Positions 49,296 to 57,528 of a DNA stretch of 64,000 bases are shown here, piece after piece. Below the pieces are notes generated by a model. The model did no database searches and was not told where the DNA came from. It saw only the letters and a program-made list of their open reading frames with translations. The stretch is from Actinoplanes sp. NBC_00393 (lineage in GTDB: Bacteria > Actinomycetota > Actinomycetes > Mycobacteriales > Micromonosporaceae). The stretch is taken from contig NZ_CP107942.1 of assembly GCF_036053395.1 (NCBI RefSeq), positions 7,768,501 through 7,832,500 on the forward strand, read 5' to 3'. Both the position numbers and the translations under genes were made by a program. Positions within the stretch are counted from its first letter, which is position 1. Every line of letters begins with the position of its first letter.

Positions 49296-50125
49296 CGGGC
49301 AGGCACTCCGAGCAGGTCACGAGCCTGGGCCGGGGTGTACGGCGGCCGCTGCGCCAACTGCGCGAAGGCGACAGCCCGCGCGACCAGCTGCATGTTCGAC
49401 TCGACCGGGCGGCCCTTCGCGTACGTGAGGGTGTCCTCCATCCCCACCCGCAGGTGCCCACCCGCGCTGAGCGACGCCAGGATCACCGGCAGGGCGCTGC
49501 GCCCGATGCCGGTCGCCGAGAACGTGGTGCCCTCCGGCAGGTCACGGATCGCCTGCTCACATGCGGCCACCGCGGCGGTGGTGCCCGGCATCCCGCCCGG
49601 CACGCCCATCACCAGGTCGACGTGGACGTGTCCGCCGAACGGCAGGCCGTACTTGCCGAGCAGCCGCTGCAACGAGGTGAGCTGGCCCAGGTCGAAGATC
49701 TCGTACTCCGGCACGATGCCGCGCTGCTGCATGCGGGTGTGCAGGTCGACGATGAACTCCCAGCGGTTCAGGAAGACGTCGTCGCCGAAGTTGACCGTAC
49801 CCATCGTGCAGGACGCCATCTCCGGTCCGGCGTCCAGCACGGCCAGCCGGTCCGCCTCCGGATCGGTGACCGCCCCGCCGGAGGAGAGCTGGACGATCAG
49901 CCCGGTGGACTCGCGCAGGGCGGCGACGGTGTCCCGCAGCCGGCCCTGATCCAGGGTGGGCCGGGCGTCAGCGTCCCGGATGTGCACGTGAACGATCGAG
50001 GCGCCCAGCGCCTCGCACTCCTTGGCGGTGGCAACGAGCTCATCCAGGGTCACTGGCAGAGCCGGCACGTCCGCCTTGCTGCTCTCCGCGCCGGTCGGGG
50101 CGACGGTGATCAAGGTCCCGGTCAT
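49292..50125 (-). CDS. BKACE-family (3-keto-5-aminohexanoate cleavage-type) enzyme
   Basis: This 277-residue TIM-barrel protein has the BKACE features: LITVAPTGAE near the N-terminus, GASIVHVHIRD with metal-binding His-x-His, VQLSSGGA, EMASCTMGTVNF, YEIFDLGQL, FGGHVHVDLVMGVPGGMP and VGMEDTLTYAKG. The family condenses or splits beta-keto acids with acetyl-CoA; the substrate cannot be predicted here. It is co-translated with the asparaginase, which suggests amino-acid breakdown. Confidence 0.9.
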   Translation of the reverse strand: MTGTLITVAPTGAESSKADVPALPVTLDELVATAKECEALGASIVHVHIRDADARPTLDQGRLRDTVAALRESTGLIVQLSSGGAVTDPEADRLAVLDAGPEMASCTMGTVNFGDDVFLNRWEFIVDLHTRMQQRGIVPEYEIFDLGQLTSLQRLLGKYGLPFGGHVHVDLVMGVPGGMPGTTAAVAACEQAIRDLPEGTTFSATGIGRSALPVILASLSAGGHLRVGMEDTLTYAKGRPVESNMQLVARAVAFAQLAQRPPYTPAQARDLLGVPAR

Positions 50126-50146
50126 GCCTGCATCCTGCCACGGGAT

Positions 50147-51184
50147 TCACCCGTCGATGGCCGCCGCCGACTCCCCCACGACGAGCCTCGCGTCATCCGC
50201 GACATTGCGCTTCACCACGGCCAGAGCGATCATGCCGAGCTCGTGGTGACGGACCGCGGTGCCGACGAAACCGACCGCCCGGCCGTCCAGCTCGACCGCG
50301 GTGCCCCGGGCCGGCGGGTGGTCGGTGGCGACCCCGTCCAGGTGGAGCAGGACCAGACGGCGCGGCGGGCGGCCCAGGTGATGCACCCGGGCGACCGTCT
50401 CCTGGCCGCGGTAGCAACCCTTGTCCAGGTGCACGCCACCGGCGAGGAAACCCGCCTCGGACGGAAGGGTCCGGTGGTCGGTCTCCCAGCCGAGTCGCGG
50501 CGCGCGGGCGGCCACCCGAACCGCCTCGTACGCCCAGAGCCCGGCCCGCGCCACACCGAGCTTCTCGATGACCGCCGTTTTCGCCTCGCGGGGAATCAGG
50601 AGGTCCACCCCGAGCGGCACTCGACGGGCCAGTCCGCCTTCGTATGCCCGTACCGGATAGCGGCTCGTCGGCTCGGACGGAACGGACCCGGCAGCGAACT
50701 TCGGGCCCGGCACCGCGCCCACCCGGGGCTCCCCCAGGTCCGGAAAGAGATCGGCGGCACCCGGCCCGACCAGCGACAGCACCGCCAGCTCACCGCTCGC
50801 GTCACGCGGCTCCACCTTGGTGAAGAACCGCATCATCTCCAGGTACTTCAGCAGCCCGGCACCCGCGCCGGGCTCGGTGTCCAGCCAGGCGGTCTCGCCG
50901 TCCTCGGTGACGAACGCGTGCTGCTCCACGTGCCCGTGCGGGGAGAGCACGAGCAGTTCGGTGCCGGTCATGGCCGACAGACCGGACAGATGCTGCGTGG
51001 TCAGCGTGTGCAGCCAACTCGCCCGCTCCTCGCCGGGCACGGCGATGACGTCCCGGTTCGACCGGTCGACGAGGCCGACCGCGGTCTCCAGCAGGCGCTG
51101 CTCACGCATCGGGTCGCCGAAGTGGGCCGACACGCCCGCATCGGCGGAGTTGGGGTCGAGGTCTTCGACCATCACGACGGTCAC
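50147..51184 (-). CDS. ygfZ: YgfZ/GcvT-like folate-binding protein
   Basis: This 345-residue protein has the YgfZ signature KGCYRGQETVARVHHLG, plus DRSNRDVIAVPGEERASWLHTLTTQHL at the N-terminus. YgfZ uses tetrahydrofolate and helps the maintenance of some iron-sulfur enzymes. The start is GTG at 51184, overlapping the fur stop (GTGA), so the pair links iron regulation and Fe-S maintenance. Confidence 0.93.
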   Translation of the reverse strand: MTVVMVEDLDPNSADAGVSAHFGDPMREQRLLETAVGLVDRSNRDVIAVPGEERASWLHTLTTQHLSGLSAMTGTELLVLSPHGHVEQHAFVTEDGETAWLDTEPGAGAGLLKYLEMMRFFTKVEPRDASGELAVLSLVGPGAADLFPDLGEPRVGAVPGPKFAAGSVPSEPTSRYPVRAYEGGLARRVPLGVDLLIPREAKTAVIEKLGVARAGLWAYEAVRVAARAPRLGWETDHRTLPSEAGFLAGGVHLDKGCYRGQETVARVHHLGRPPRRLVLLHLDGVATDHPPARGTAVELDGRAVGFVGTAVRHHELGMIALAVVKRNVADDARLVVGESAAAIDG

Positions 51185-51603
51185 TCGGACTCCTTGCAGT
51201 CGCCGCAGACACCGAAGAGGGAGACGTGGCCGACGTCCACCCGGAAGTCACGCTCGTCGCGGAGCCGCTCGGTGACCGGCAGCATCACCGCCGGGTCCAT
51301 TTCGGCGATCGAACCGCAGGACCGGCACACCAGGTGGACGTGCTGATCCTCGCCGGCCGGGTGGTAGGTCGGCGAACCGTGCGACAGGTGTGTGTGGTTG
51401 ACCAGACCGAGCTCCTCGAGGAGCTCCAAGGTCCGGTAGACCGTGGTGATGTTGACGCCGGCAGCCCGCTCCCGGACCGCGTTGTGCACCGACTCCGGTG
51501 TCGCATGCCCGAGGTCGTGCACCGCTTCGAGAATCAGCTGACGCTGCGGGGTGAGTCGCAGACCACGCTCACGGAGCATGGCGGCAAGCGAAGTGGCGGA
51601 CAC
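51181..51603 (-). CDS. fur: Fur-family metal-responsive regulator
   Basis: This 140-residue protein has the Fur winged helix (RLTPQRQLILEAVHDLGHATPESVHNAVRERAAGVNITTVYRTLELLEELGLVNHTHL, in parts) and the dimer domain with HVHLVCRSCG and GVCGDCKE, the two zinc-binding Cys-x2-Cys pairs. The sensing metal (iron, zinc or manganese) cannot be decided. The start is GTG at 51603. Its upstream spacer of only 31 bases, with inverted GTTCG / CGAAC, is shared with the divergent aminotransferase gene. Confidence 0.93.
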   Translation of the reverse strand: MSATSLAAMLRERGLRLTPQRQLILEAVHDLGHATPESVHNAVRERAAGVNITTVYRTLELLEELGLVNHTHLSHGSPTYHPAGEDQHVHLVCRSCGSIAEMDPAVMLPVTERLRDERDFRVDVGHVSLFGVCGDCKESE

Positions 51604-51634
51604 GGTACGAGCATAGTTCGCTAGTTTCGAACGG

Positions 51635-52399
51635 GTGACCGACCGCATCCCGGTATCGCCGGGCGACCTCCTCGGCGACGGCGTCTTCGAGACCATGCAC
51701 CTGCGGCCGGACGGCCCGTGGCTGCTCGACGCCCACCTGGAACGGCTCGCCGCGTCAGCCGCATTGCTCGAGCTGCCGCCGCCCGCCGATGTCCGCGACC
51801 GGATCGCCGCAGTCGACGGCACCGGGATGCTCCGCGTGATCTGCACCAGGAGTGGTCTGCTCCACATCGCCGTCTCCGAGATTCCCGACACAGTGCTGCG
51901 GGAGCGCCGGGACGGCATCCGGGTGATCAGCGCCGACCTCGGCGTCGCCGCCTTCCGGCGCCCGCCGTGGGACATCTCGGCGGCCAAGTCGCTGTCCTAC
52001 GCGAGCAATTTCGCGGCCCGGCGGTGGGCGGCGAAGCAGGGCGCCGCCGACCTGATCTGGCTTTCCACCGAGGGGTACGCGCTGGAAGCGCCCACCGCGT
52101 CCGTGGTCTGGCTGACCGGTGACCAGCTCTGCACGGTCCCGCCGGCCACAGCGGGCATCCTGCCCGGCATCACCGCCGCACACCTGCTCTCGCTGGCGCC
52201 GTCGGTCGGCCTGACCGCCGCCGAGCGGATGATCACGCTGCCCGAACTGGCCGCCGCTGACGCGATCTGGCTGGCGTCCTCGGTGCGCGGGCTGGCCGAG
52301 GTCATCGAGCTCGACGGGGTGCCCCGGACACGTTCGTCCTGGACACCCCGCCTGCTGAAACTGCTCGGCTTCCCGGTTTCTTCAGCCGCCGATGCGTAG
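51635..52399 (+). CDS. Class IV aminotransferase / aminodeoxychorismate lyase-like PLP enzyme
   Basis: This 254-residue PLP enzyme of fold type IV has GDGVFETMHLRPDGPWLLDAHLERL, the PLP lysine in AKSLSYASNFAARRWA and LEAPTASVVWL, PGITAAHLL near the end. Family members are 4-amino-4-deoxychorismate lyase (folate) or D-/branched-chain aminotransferases; length and sequence favour the lyase branch, though not securely. It starts with GTG, divergent from fur. Its 3' end overlaps the convergent nitrobindin gene by 18 bases. Confidence 0.85.
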   Translation: MTDRIPVSPGDLLGDGVFETMHLRPDGPWLLDAHLERLAASAALLELPPPADVRDRIAAVDGTGMLRVICTRSGLLHIAVSEIPDTVLRERRDGIRVISADLGVAAFRRPPWDISAAKSLSYASNFAARRWAAKQGAADLIWLSTEGYALEAPTASVVWLTGDQLCTVPPATAGILPGITAAHLLSLAPSVGLTAAERMITLPELAAADAIWLASSVRGLAEVIELDGVPRTRSSWTPRLLKLLGFPVSSAADA

Positions 52400-52981
52400 C
52401 AGCCGCGCCGACATGTGCGGCTGCAGACCACTGTTGTCGATCGAGATCTCGTGGGCGTAGAGCAGCGCCCCCTCGACGATGCCGAAGAGCCGGTGCCCGC
52501 CGGTCACGTGCAAGCCCGTCGCCGTGTACGCCACCGCGTCCGTGCCCATCTCCAGCCGGGTGGTCGCCGCCTTGCCGAGGTACAGCTCGGCGACCCCGTC
52601 CGGGCGGATCATGGTGGCTTCCATCTCGTCGCCGGGCCGGCCGTCGACCAGCACCGGCCGCCAGAACCCGGACTCGACGAGCGCCTGCCCGAGCGGCTTC
52701 GACTCGTCGTCGAGCAGCCAGGCGCGTGATTCGTACCGCAAAAAGTCCCGGCCGTCGTGGCTGATCCGGATCTCCTGGGCGAAGTTGTAGTCCTCCTCCT
52801 GCGGGAAGCCGCCCTGCCCGCGACCCCGCCACAGACCGACGAACGGCAGCAGCCCCAACAGCGAGGGGTGCAGGTCAGGGCCGGTGCGGAGATCGTGGGT
52901 GTCCTCGTACGGATACCGCTCGACGGGCGGCGCGTTGAGCCACGGCGGCGGGCCCAGTGGGTTTTCCGTCTCGCTGCTCAC
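52382..52981 (-). CDS. Nitrobindin-family haem-binding protein
   Basis: This 199-residue beta-barrel protein has the nitrobindin/THAP4-type GxWxGxGxG motif as FVGLWRGRGQGGFP and a C-terminal QPHMSARLLRI whose His is the likely haem ligand. Such proteins bind ferric haem and isomerise peroxynitrite. The start is GTG at 52981, overlapping a 34-residue membrane ORF. It is on the minus strand. Confidence 0.9.
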   Translation of the reverse strand: MSSETENPLGPPPWLNAPPVERYPYEDTHDLRTGPDLHPSLLGLLPFVGLWRGRGQGGFPQEEDYNFAQEIRISHDGRDFLRYESRAWLLDDESKPLGQALVESGFWRPVLVDGRPGDEMEATMIRPDGVAELYLGKAATTRLEMGTDAVAYTATGLHVTGGHRLFGIVEGALLYAHEISIDNSGLQPHMSARLLRIGG

Positions 52982-53082
52982 CAACGCCCCCTCGAAATGC
53001 GCACTGCCACATAGCCGAAGCCGCCGGCGAGCGCACCCAGCGCAGCCACCAGCAGACTCACGAACCCGATCTCGGTAACCAT
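52978..53082 (-). CDS. 34-residue single-span membrane peptide coupled to nitrobindin
   Basis: A short frame of 34 residues (ATG at 53082; an ATG at 53091 would give 37) ends exactly on the nitrobindin start (GTGA overlap). It consists of one hydrophobic helix (IGFVSLLVAALGALAGGFGYVAV) with a basic end (RISRGRW). The tight coupling suggests that it is translated. Unknown function. Confidence 0.5.
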   Translation of the reverse strand: MVTEIGFVSLLVAALGALAGGFGYVAVRISRGRW

Positions 53083-53106
53083 CCCGCCCATCCTATGCTG
53101 GCCGGT

Positions 53107-53469
53107 ATGGCACGTTTGCTGGTCGTCAAGGCCACCGCCGGAGCCGACGCTCCCGAGCGCTGTTCGCAGGCTTTCACCGTGGCGAGCACCGCCGTCGCGT
53201 CCGGAGTGGACGTCTCGTTCTGGCTGACCGGCGAGTCCACCTGGTTCGCCCTGCCCGGCCGCGCCGCCGAGTTCGAACTCCCGCACGCCGCACCCCTGCC
53301 CGACCTGCTGGACGCCCTGCTCAGCGCCGGCCGCGTGACCGCTTGCACGCAGTGCGCCGCCCGCCGCAGCATCGGCCCCGACGACGTCCTTCCCGGCATC
53401 CGCATCGCCGGCGCCGCCGTCTTCGTCGAGGAGATCACCACCGAGGGCGCGCAGGCCCTGGTCTACTGA
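53107..53469 (+). CDS. DsrE-family protein
   Basis: This 120-residue DsrE/DsrF-like alpha-beta protein has LLVVKATAGADAPERCSQAFTVASTAVASGVDVSFWLTGE (typical phosphate-like loop and strand order) and a CTQCAAR pair. Members transfer sulfur or act in redox control. It is divergent from the small membrane peptide, with 24 bases between starts. ATG at 53107. Confidence 0.8.
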   Translation: MARLLVVKATAGADAPERCSQAFTVASTAVASGVDVSFWLTGESTWFALPGRAAEFELPHAAPLPDLLDALLSAGRVTACTQCAARRSIGPDDVLPGIRIAGAAVFVEEITTEGAQALVY

Positions 53470-53505
53470 CCGGCCGGCCTGCAGGGGCCCGCTCAGCAAC
53501 CCGCC

Positions 53506-53571
53506 CGCCTATGTGACCGGCTCGCCTATGTGACCGGCCCGCCTATGTGACCGGCCTCGCCTATGGGCCGG
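53506..53571. repeat. Short direct repeats at a convergent gene end
   Basis: CGCCTATGTGACCGG occurs at 53506, 53523 and 53540, and CGCCTATGGGCCGG at 53558, so 17-18 bp apart. The last copy overlaps the stop codon of the minus-strand membrane protein gene. Confidence 0.8.
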
Positions 53572-54418
53572 CCCGGCAGGCGGTGGTCACGCTCACCACG
53601 AGCCGCCCACCGTCAGCGGTGGCCACGACCGATGCAGACCCGGCCCGGTACGCCCACTCGCCGCCCTCCGACCACACCGGCATCGCCCCGTCCGGCAGCC
53701 CGCGCGGCGCGCCATCCGGCTCAGTCGTCCCCGCGTCAGCCACATAGGTCGCGGCCGTCCCACCGCCAGGGCAGGCCACCGCCCGAACCTCGGCCCGATC
53801 ATCCGAGACGCCGAGCGTGGCCAACGTCGCCGCAAAAATCTCCGGCGCCTCCCCCGCCGCCGGATCGGCTTGATCAACCGTCCCGGTCGGCGGTCGACAC
53901 CCGGAATCGACGCGCACAGTCAGCACCTGGTCGGTCGACTGCGCCTCGGCGTCGATGGCGATGAACTCACCGGCATCCGCATACAGCGACAGCCGGGTGG
54001 CCCCACGAGTCTTGACCACCCCCGCGCCGTACTTCTCCGGCAGCCCCGCAGCAATCCCGTCCAGCGCGGCCGCCGCCTCGCCTTCCGGCACATAGACGGT
54101 CAGATCCCGGCTGACCCGCTTCCCGGTCCAGGCCGGATTGAGCGAGCAGCTCTCGATCCGCAGCTCCCCCAGCCGGATCACCCAGCGCTCATCCTGCGCC
54201 GCAGCAACCAGCATCCCGGTGGCTTTCCGCAGCTCAGGCACAGCCTGCCCGATGTCCCGCTGCTCCTGCACAGTCGCCGGATCGTTGCGCGCCGACCAGT
54301 ACACCCCGGCGACCAGCAGCACGATCCAGACCGCAACCAGCCCGGCCGGCCACCGCCCCCGCCGGCCCACCCGCACCGGCGGCGCCCCCTGATACCCCGG
54401 CCCCGTCACGGCAGCCAT
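53561..54418 (-). CDS. Single-span membrane protein of unknown function
   Basis: This 285-residue protein has a short cytoplasmic part, one transmembrane helix at about 24-42 (WPAGLVAVWIVLLVAGVYW) and a 240-residue extracytoplasmic domain containing paired cysteines (ESCSLNPAW, DSGCRPP, VACPGG, TACRAG). I do not recognise the family. It follows the toxin gene by 15 bases on the same strand. Confidence 0.65.
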   Translation of the reverse strand: MAAVTGPGYQGAPPVRVGRRGRWPAGLVAVWIVLLVAGVYWSARNDPATVQEQRDIGQAVPELRKATGMLVAAAQDERWVIRLGELRIESCSLNPAWTGKRVSRDLTVYVPEGEAAAALDGIAAGLPEKYGAGVVKTRGATRLSLYADAGEFIAIDAEAQSTDQVLTVRVDSGCRPPTGTVDQADPAAGEAPEIFAATLATLGVSDDRAEVRAVACPGGGTAATYVADAGTTEPDGAPRGLPDGAMPVWSEGGEWAYRAGSASVVATADGGRLVVSVTTACRAGP

Positions 54419-54433
54419 GGTGACACGCCGCCC

Positions 54434-54736
54434 TCAAAGGGCAAGCGTCACCCGCAGCGCCATGTCCACCATCTCCACGCTTGCCGGAGCCAATGCGCCC
54501 ACCCGCGACTTGAGGTAATCCTTGTTCACCTCACCGACCCTGGGAATCTGAGCCACGCCCAGCGTGACTCCGTCGGTGTCGGCAACGACTGGCTGAACCA
54601 ACTCGGGCGGCCCCACGTCGGAGATCGGCACGGTCAAGGCGCCCGGCCGCCGGGCCGTCACACCGTCGGTTCCCACGATGATCACCTTGTGTTCGTGACC
54701 GAGCCGAACGACGGTCCAGACCTCTCCGCGCCTCAC
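54434..54736 (-). CDS. MazF/PemK-like toxin
   Basis: This 100-residue protein begins with RRGEVWTVVRLGHEHKVIIVG, the MazF-type beta strand order (RGeiw.v..), with LTVPISDVGPPELVQ and VGEVNKDYLKSRVGALAPASVEMVD matching the family C-terminal helix. MazF proteins are sequence-specific endoribonucleases. The GTG at 54736 overlaps the antitoxin stop (GTGA). The longer frame upstream is not supported. Confidence 0.75.
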   Translation of the reverse strand: MRRGEVWTVVRLGHEHKVIIVGTDGVTARRPGALTVPISDVGPPELVQPVVADTDGVTLGVAQIPRVGEVNKDYLKSRVGALAPASVEMVDMALRVTLAL

Positions 54737-54951
54737 TCGTCCTCGTCCCCGAAGAGCCGCTCCAGGGTTTCCCCTTCCCATCCGGGCGGGGCGGGACTCA
54801 CGACGTGGGCCTGCATCGCCTCGGCGATCGCTTGGTCACGCACGACTCGAGAAATCCAGTCCGACAGGGGAACACCCTGCGCCTCGCTCACGAACCGGGC
54901 CGCATACAGCGCGGTCGCGTCCAGCTCGAGAATGACCCGCTCAATCGGCAT
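54733..54951 (-). CDS. Antitoxin partner of the MazF-like toxin
   Basis: This 72-residue acidic protein starts at ATG 54951. The first part (PIERVILELDATALYAARFVSEAQGVPLSDWISRVVRDQAI) looks like a ribbon-helix-helix DNA-binding domain. The C-terminal part (VSPAPPGWEGETLERLFGDEDE) is acidic and likely wraps the toxin. It is co-translated with the toxin. A palindrome just upstream is the likely operator. Confidence 0.75.
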   Translation of the reverse strand: MPIERVILELDATALYAARFVSEAQGVPLSDWISRVVRDQAIAEAMQAHVVSPAPPGWEGETLERLFGDEDE

Positions 54952-54997
54952 GCGCCTAACGCTAGGGCATGCCCAGTCAGAAGTCTTAAGCATGTGA

Positions 54998-55009
54998 CTA
55001 GTTTACTAG
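54998..55009. promoter_or_regulatory. Palindrome upstream of the antitoxin gene
   Basis: CTAGT-TT-ACTAG is a perfect 12-base inverted repeat 46 bases before the antitoxin ATG. It is a candidate autoregulatory site of the ribbon-helix-helix antitoxin. Confidence 0.5.
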
Positions 55010-55016
55010 CGCACAG

Positions 55017-55442
55017 TTACCCATGACTAGATGGGAAGGCGCCGGAATACTCCGCGGAAGCCAGAAATCTTTCGATGACCGCGGCGCTTCCGGGGGTGAA
55101 GGGCCGGTCCAGGACCTCGGCCGCGGGGATGAAGAGCATGGCGGCGCCCTCACCCAGAACCACGTCCTCCTGACGCGCGGTCGTCCAGCCGTAGAAGTAA
55201 TGCTTCACCCGGCCCTGCGCAGGCAACTCTTGCCGAACGAAGAGCCGCAGCGGCTCGACGGCGCGAAGCTGCGCCTCCTCCCACAGCTCCCGAGCCGCAC
55301 CCTCCGCCGGGGTCTCGCCGGGCTCGACGGAGCCACCCGGCAGACCCCAGACGTTCGGAAAATAGGGAGCCTTGTCGTCACGCAACTGGAGCAGCAGCGC
55401 TCCGGCCGCATCGACAAGGAGGGTGCACGCGATCTGCAGCAT
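55017..55442 (-). CDS. Nudix hydrolase
   Basis: This 141-residue protein has the Nudix box from GGSVEPGETPAEGAARELWE on through EAQL, with the REx2EE catalytic acids intact. It is preceded by LLLQLRDDKAPYFPNVWGLPGG. It would hydrolyse a nucleoside diphosphate linked to another moiety; the substrate is unknown. It lies two bases after dinG on the same strand. Confidence 0.92.
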   Translation of the reverse strand: MLQIACTLLVDAAGALLLQLRDDKAPYFPNVWGLPGGSVEPGETPAEGAARELWEEAQLRAVEPLRLFVRQELPAQGRVKHYFYGWTTARQEDVVLGEGAAMLFIPAAEVLDRPFTPGSAAVIERFLASAEYSGAFPSSHG

Positions 55443-55444
55443 GA

Positions 55445-57472
55445 TCAGCTCTTGGCCAGCCGGTTGAGGGCGCCGAGCGCCACGTCGGGACGTGTCGTGT
55501 ACCAGAACGGGGGCAGCGACTTGCGCAGGAAGGCGCCGTAACCGCGGGCGGTCTCCAGGCGGGAGTCGAGGACCGCCACCACGCCCTTGTCGCCGGTCGA
55601 GCGGATCAGCCGGCCGACGCCCTGGGCCAGGCGGACCGCCGCGATCGGCACGCTCACCGCGGCGAAGCCGGAGCCGCCGGACGAGTCGACCGCCGCCGAG
55701 CGGGCCGCGGCCAGTGGCTCGTCGGGGCGTGGGAAGGGCAGCCGGTCGATCACCACGAGCTGGCAGGAGTCGCCGGGCACGTCGACGCCCTGCCAGAGCG
55801 ACATCACCCCGAACAGGCAGCTCGCCTTCTCCTCCCGGAACTTGCGGACCAGGATCGGCAGCGTCTCGTCACCCTGCAGCAGGATCGGCAGGTCGGTCTT
55901 GCTGCGCAACAGCTCGGCCGCCTGGGTGGCGGCCTTACGAGAAGAGAACAGCCCGAGCGTACGCCCACCGAGCGCCTCGACCAGCCGAAGCAACTCCGCA
56001 CCGGCAGCGTCGGGCAGACCGGACATCGCGGGCCGGGGAAGGTGCGCCGCAACGTACAGAATCCCCTGCTTCGGATAGTCGAACGGCGAGCCGACATCCA
56101 GCGAGGTCCAGCCGTCACCGGAGGCGGGTGTGCCCTCCGGACCGGGCGTGGCCGCCGGAAGGCCGAGCGACCGGGCGACCGTGTCGAACCGGCCGCCCAG
56201 CGTCAACGTCGCCGAGGTGACCACGACGGTCCGGTCCGAATACAGGCTCTCGGAGAGGGTGCCGGCGACCGAGAGCGGGGCGACCACGAGGGCCCGCCGG
56301 CCGCTGCCCAGGTCGGATTTCTCCACCCAGGCGACATCGAAGTCGTCCTCCTCCAGCAGGCGCTGGGACGTGCTGGAGAGCTCGTCGAGGACCGCTTTGG
56401 CCTGCTGCTTGCCGACCGGGTCGGAGTCGTCGGACTTGATCTCGCCGATCGCGGAGAGCCCGGCCCGGGTCGCCGACTCCAGCAGGGTGACCGCGATCCG
56501 CAGCTGGTCGGGCAGGCCGGTGGTGAGCCGCCCGGCGGGCACCTCGGCGAGGCCCACGGTGAGCGCGTCGGCCGCCTGGGCCAGTTGCTCGGCGGCGGCC
56601 GGCGGGATCATGGTGCGGGCGCGGCGGCCGGCCCGCTGGATCGCCTCCGGGGTGAGCTCGGCCTGCGCGGCCGAGGAGACCCGGTCGGCCAGCTCGTGTG
56701 CCTCGTCGACGACGAGCAGCTTGTGCGGCGGGACGATGTGCCGGCCGGCCAGCATGTCGACGGCGAGCAGACTGTGGTTGGTGACGACGATGTCGGCTTC
56801 CCGGGCGCGGGCGCGGGACGCCTCGGCGAAGCACTCCTGCCCATACGGACAGCGGGCGGCGCCGACGCAGTCCCGCGCGGGCATGGAGACGGACCGCCAG
56901 GCGGTGTCGTCGACGCCCGGGTCCAGCTCGTCGCGGTCGCCGGTCTCGGTCTTCTCCGCCCAGGCCCGGATCCGGATGATCTGTTTGCCGAGCCGGCCCG
57001 CCTCGCCGAGCCACTGCCCGGCCTTGGGCGCCGGCGGGTCGTCGAAGAGGGTGTCGGTCGGCGCCTCCTCGTCGGCGTGATCCAGTTTCGCCGCGCAGAG
57101 GTAGTGGTGCCGGCCTTTCAGCACGGCGAAGGTGGGCCGGCGCCCGAGCACCGGCTCGACGGCCTCGGCCAGGCGCGGAAGGTCGTGCTCGACCAGCTGA
57201 TTCTGCAGAGCCAGGGTGGCGGTGGAGACGACCACCGGACCGTCCACGAGCAGGGCCGGTGTCAGATAGCCCAGGCTCTTGCCGGTGCCGGTGCCGGCCT
57301 GGACGAGCAGGTGCTCGCGATCCTTGATCGCCTTGTCGATGGCCTCGACCATGGCCTGCTGGCCTGGGCGGGCGGATCCGCCGGGAACCGCCCCGACGGC
57401 TGCGGCAAGGAGCTTTTCAGCGGTCGCCTTTTTCCTGGAGGCAGAAGCAGGTTTCTGGGTAGCTGCGGGCAC
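55445..57472 (-). CDS. dinG: DinG/XPD-like DNA helicase
   Basis: This 675-residue superfamily 2 helicase has Walker A VQAGTGTGKSLGYL, DEAH box VVDEAHEL and motif VI-type QGVGRLIRSTGDKGVVAVLDSR. Four cysteines fit an iron-sulfur cluster: one in HHYLCAAK and three in RDCVGAARCPYGQECF. DinG-type helicases unwind R-loops and G4 or forked DNA in repair. The start is GTG. It precedes the Nudix gene. Confidence 0.94.
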   Translation of the reverse strand: MPAATQKPASASRKKATAEKLLAAAVGAVPGGSARPGQQAMVEAIDKAIKDREHLLVQAGTGTGKSLGYLTPALLVDGPVVVSTATLALQNQLVEHDLPRLAEAVEPVLGRRPTFAVLKGRHHYLCAAKLDHADEEAPTDTLFDDPPAPKAGQWLGEAGRLGKQIIRIRAWAEKTETGDRDELDPGVDDTAWRSVSMPARDCVGAARCPYGQECFAEASRARAREADIVVTNHSLLAVDMLAGRHIVPPHKLLVVDEAHELADRVSSAAQAELTPEAIQRAGRRARTMIPPAAAEQLAQAADALTVGLAEVPAGRLTTGLPDQLRIAVTLLESATRAGLSAIGEIKSDDSDPVGKQQAKAVLDELSSTSQRLLEEDDFDVAWVEKSDLGSGRRALVVAPLSVAGTLSESLYSDRTVVVTSATLTLGGRFDTVARSLGLPAATPGPEGTPASGDGWTSLDVGSPFDYPKQGILYVAAHLPRPAMSGLPDAAGAELLRLVEALGGRTLGLFSSRKAATQAAELLRSKTDLPILLQGDETLPILVRKFREEKASCLFGVMSLWQGVDVPGDSCQLVVIDRLPFPRPDEPLAAARSAAVDSSGGSGFAAVSVPIAAVRLAQGVGRLIRSTGDKGVVAVLDSRLETARGYGAFLRKSLPPFWYTTRPDVALGALNRLAKS

Positions 57473-57528
57473 GGAGGAACCGTACCCGCCACCACCGACA
57501 GAACCGGCTCACCGCTAGGGTGCACCTC

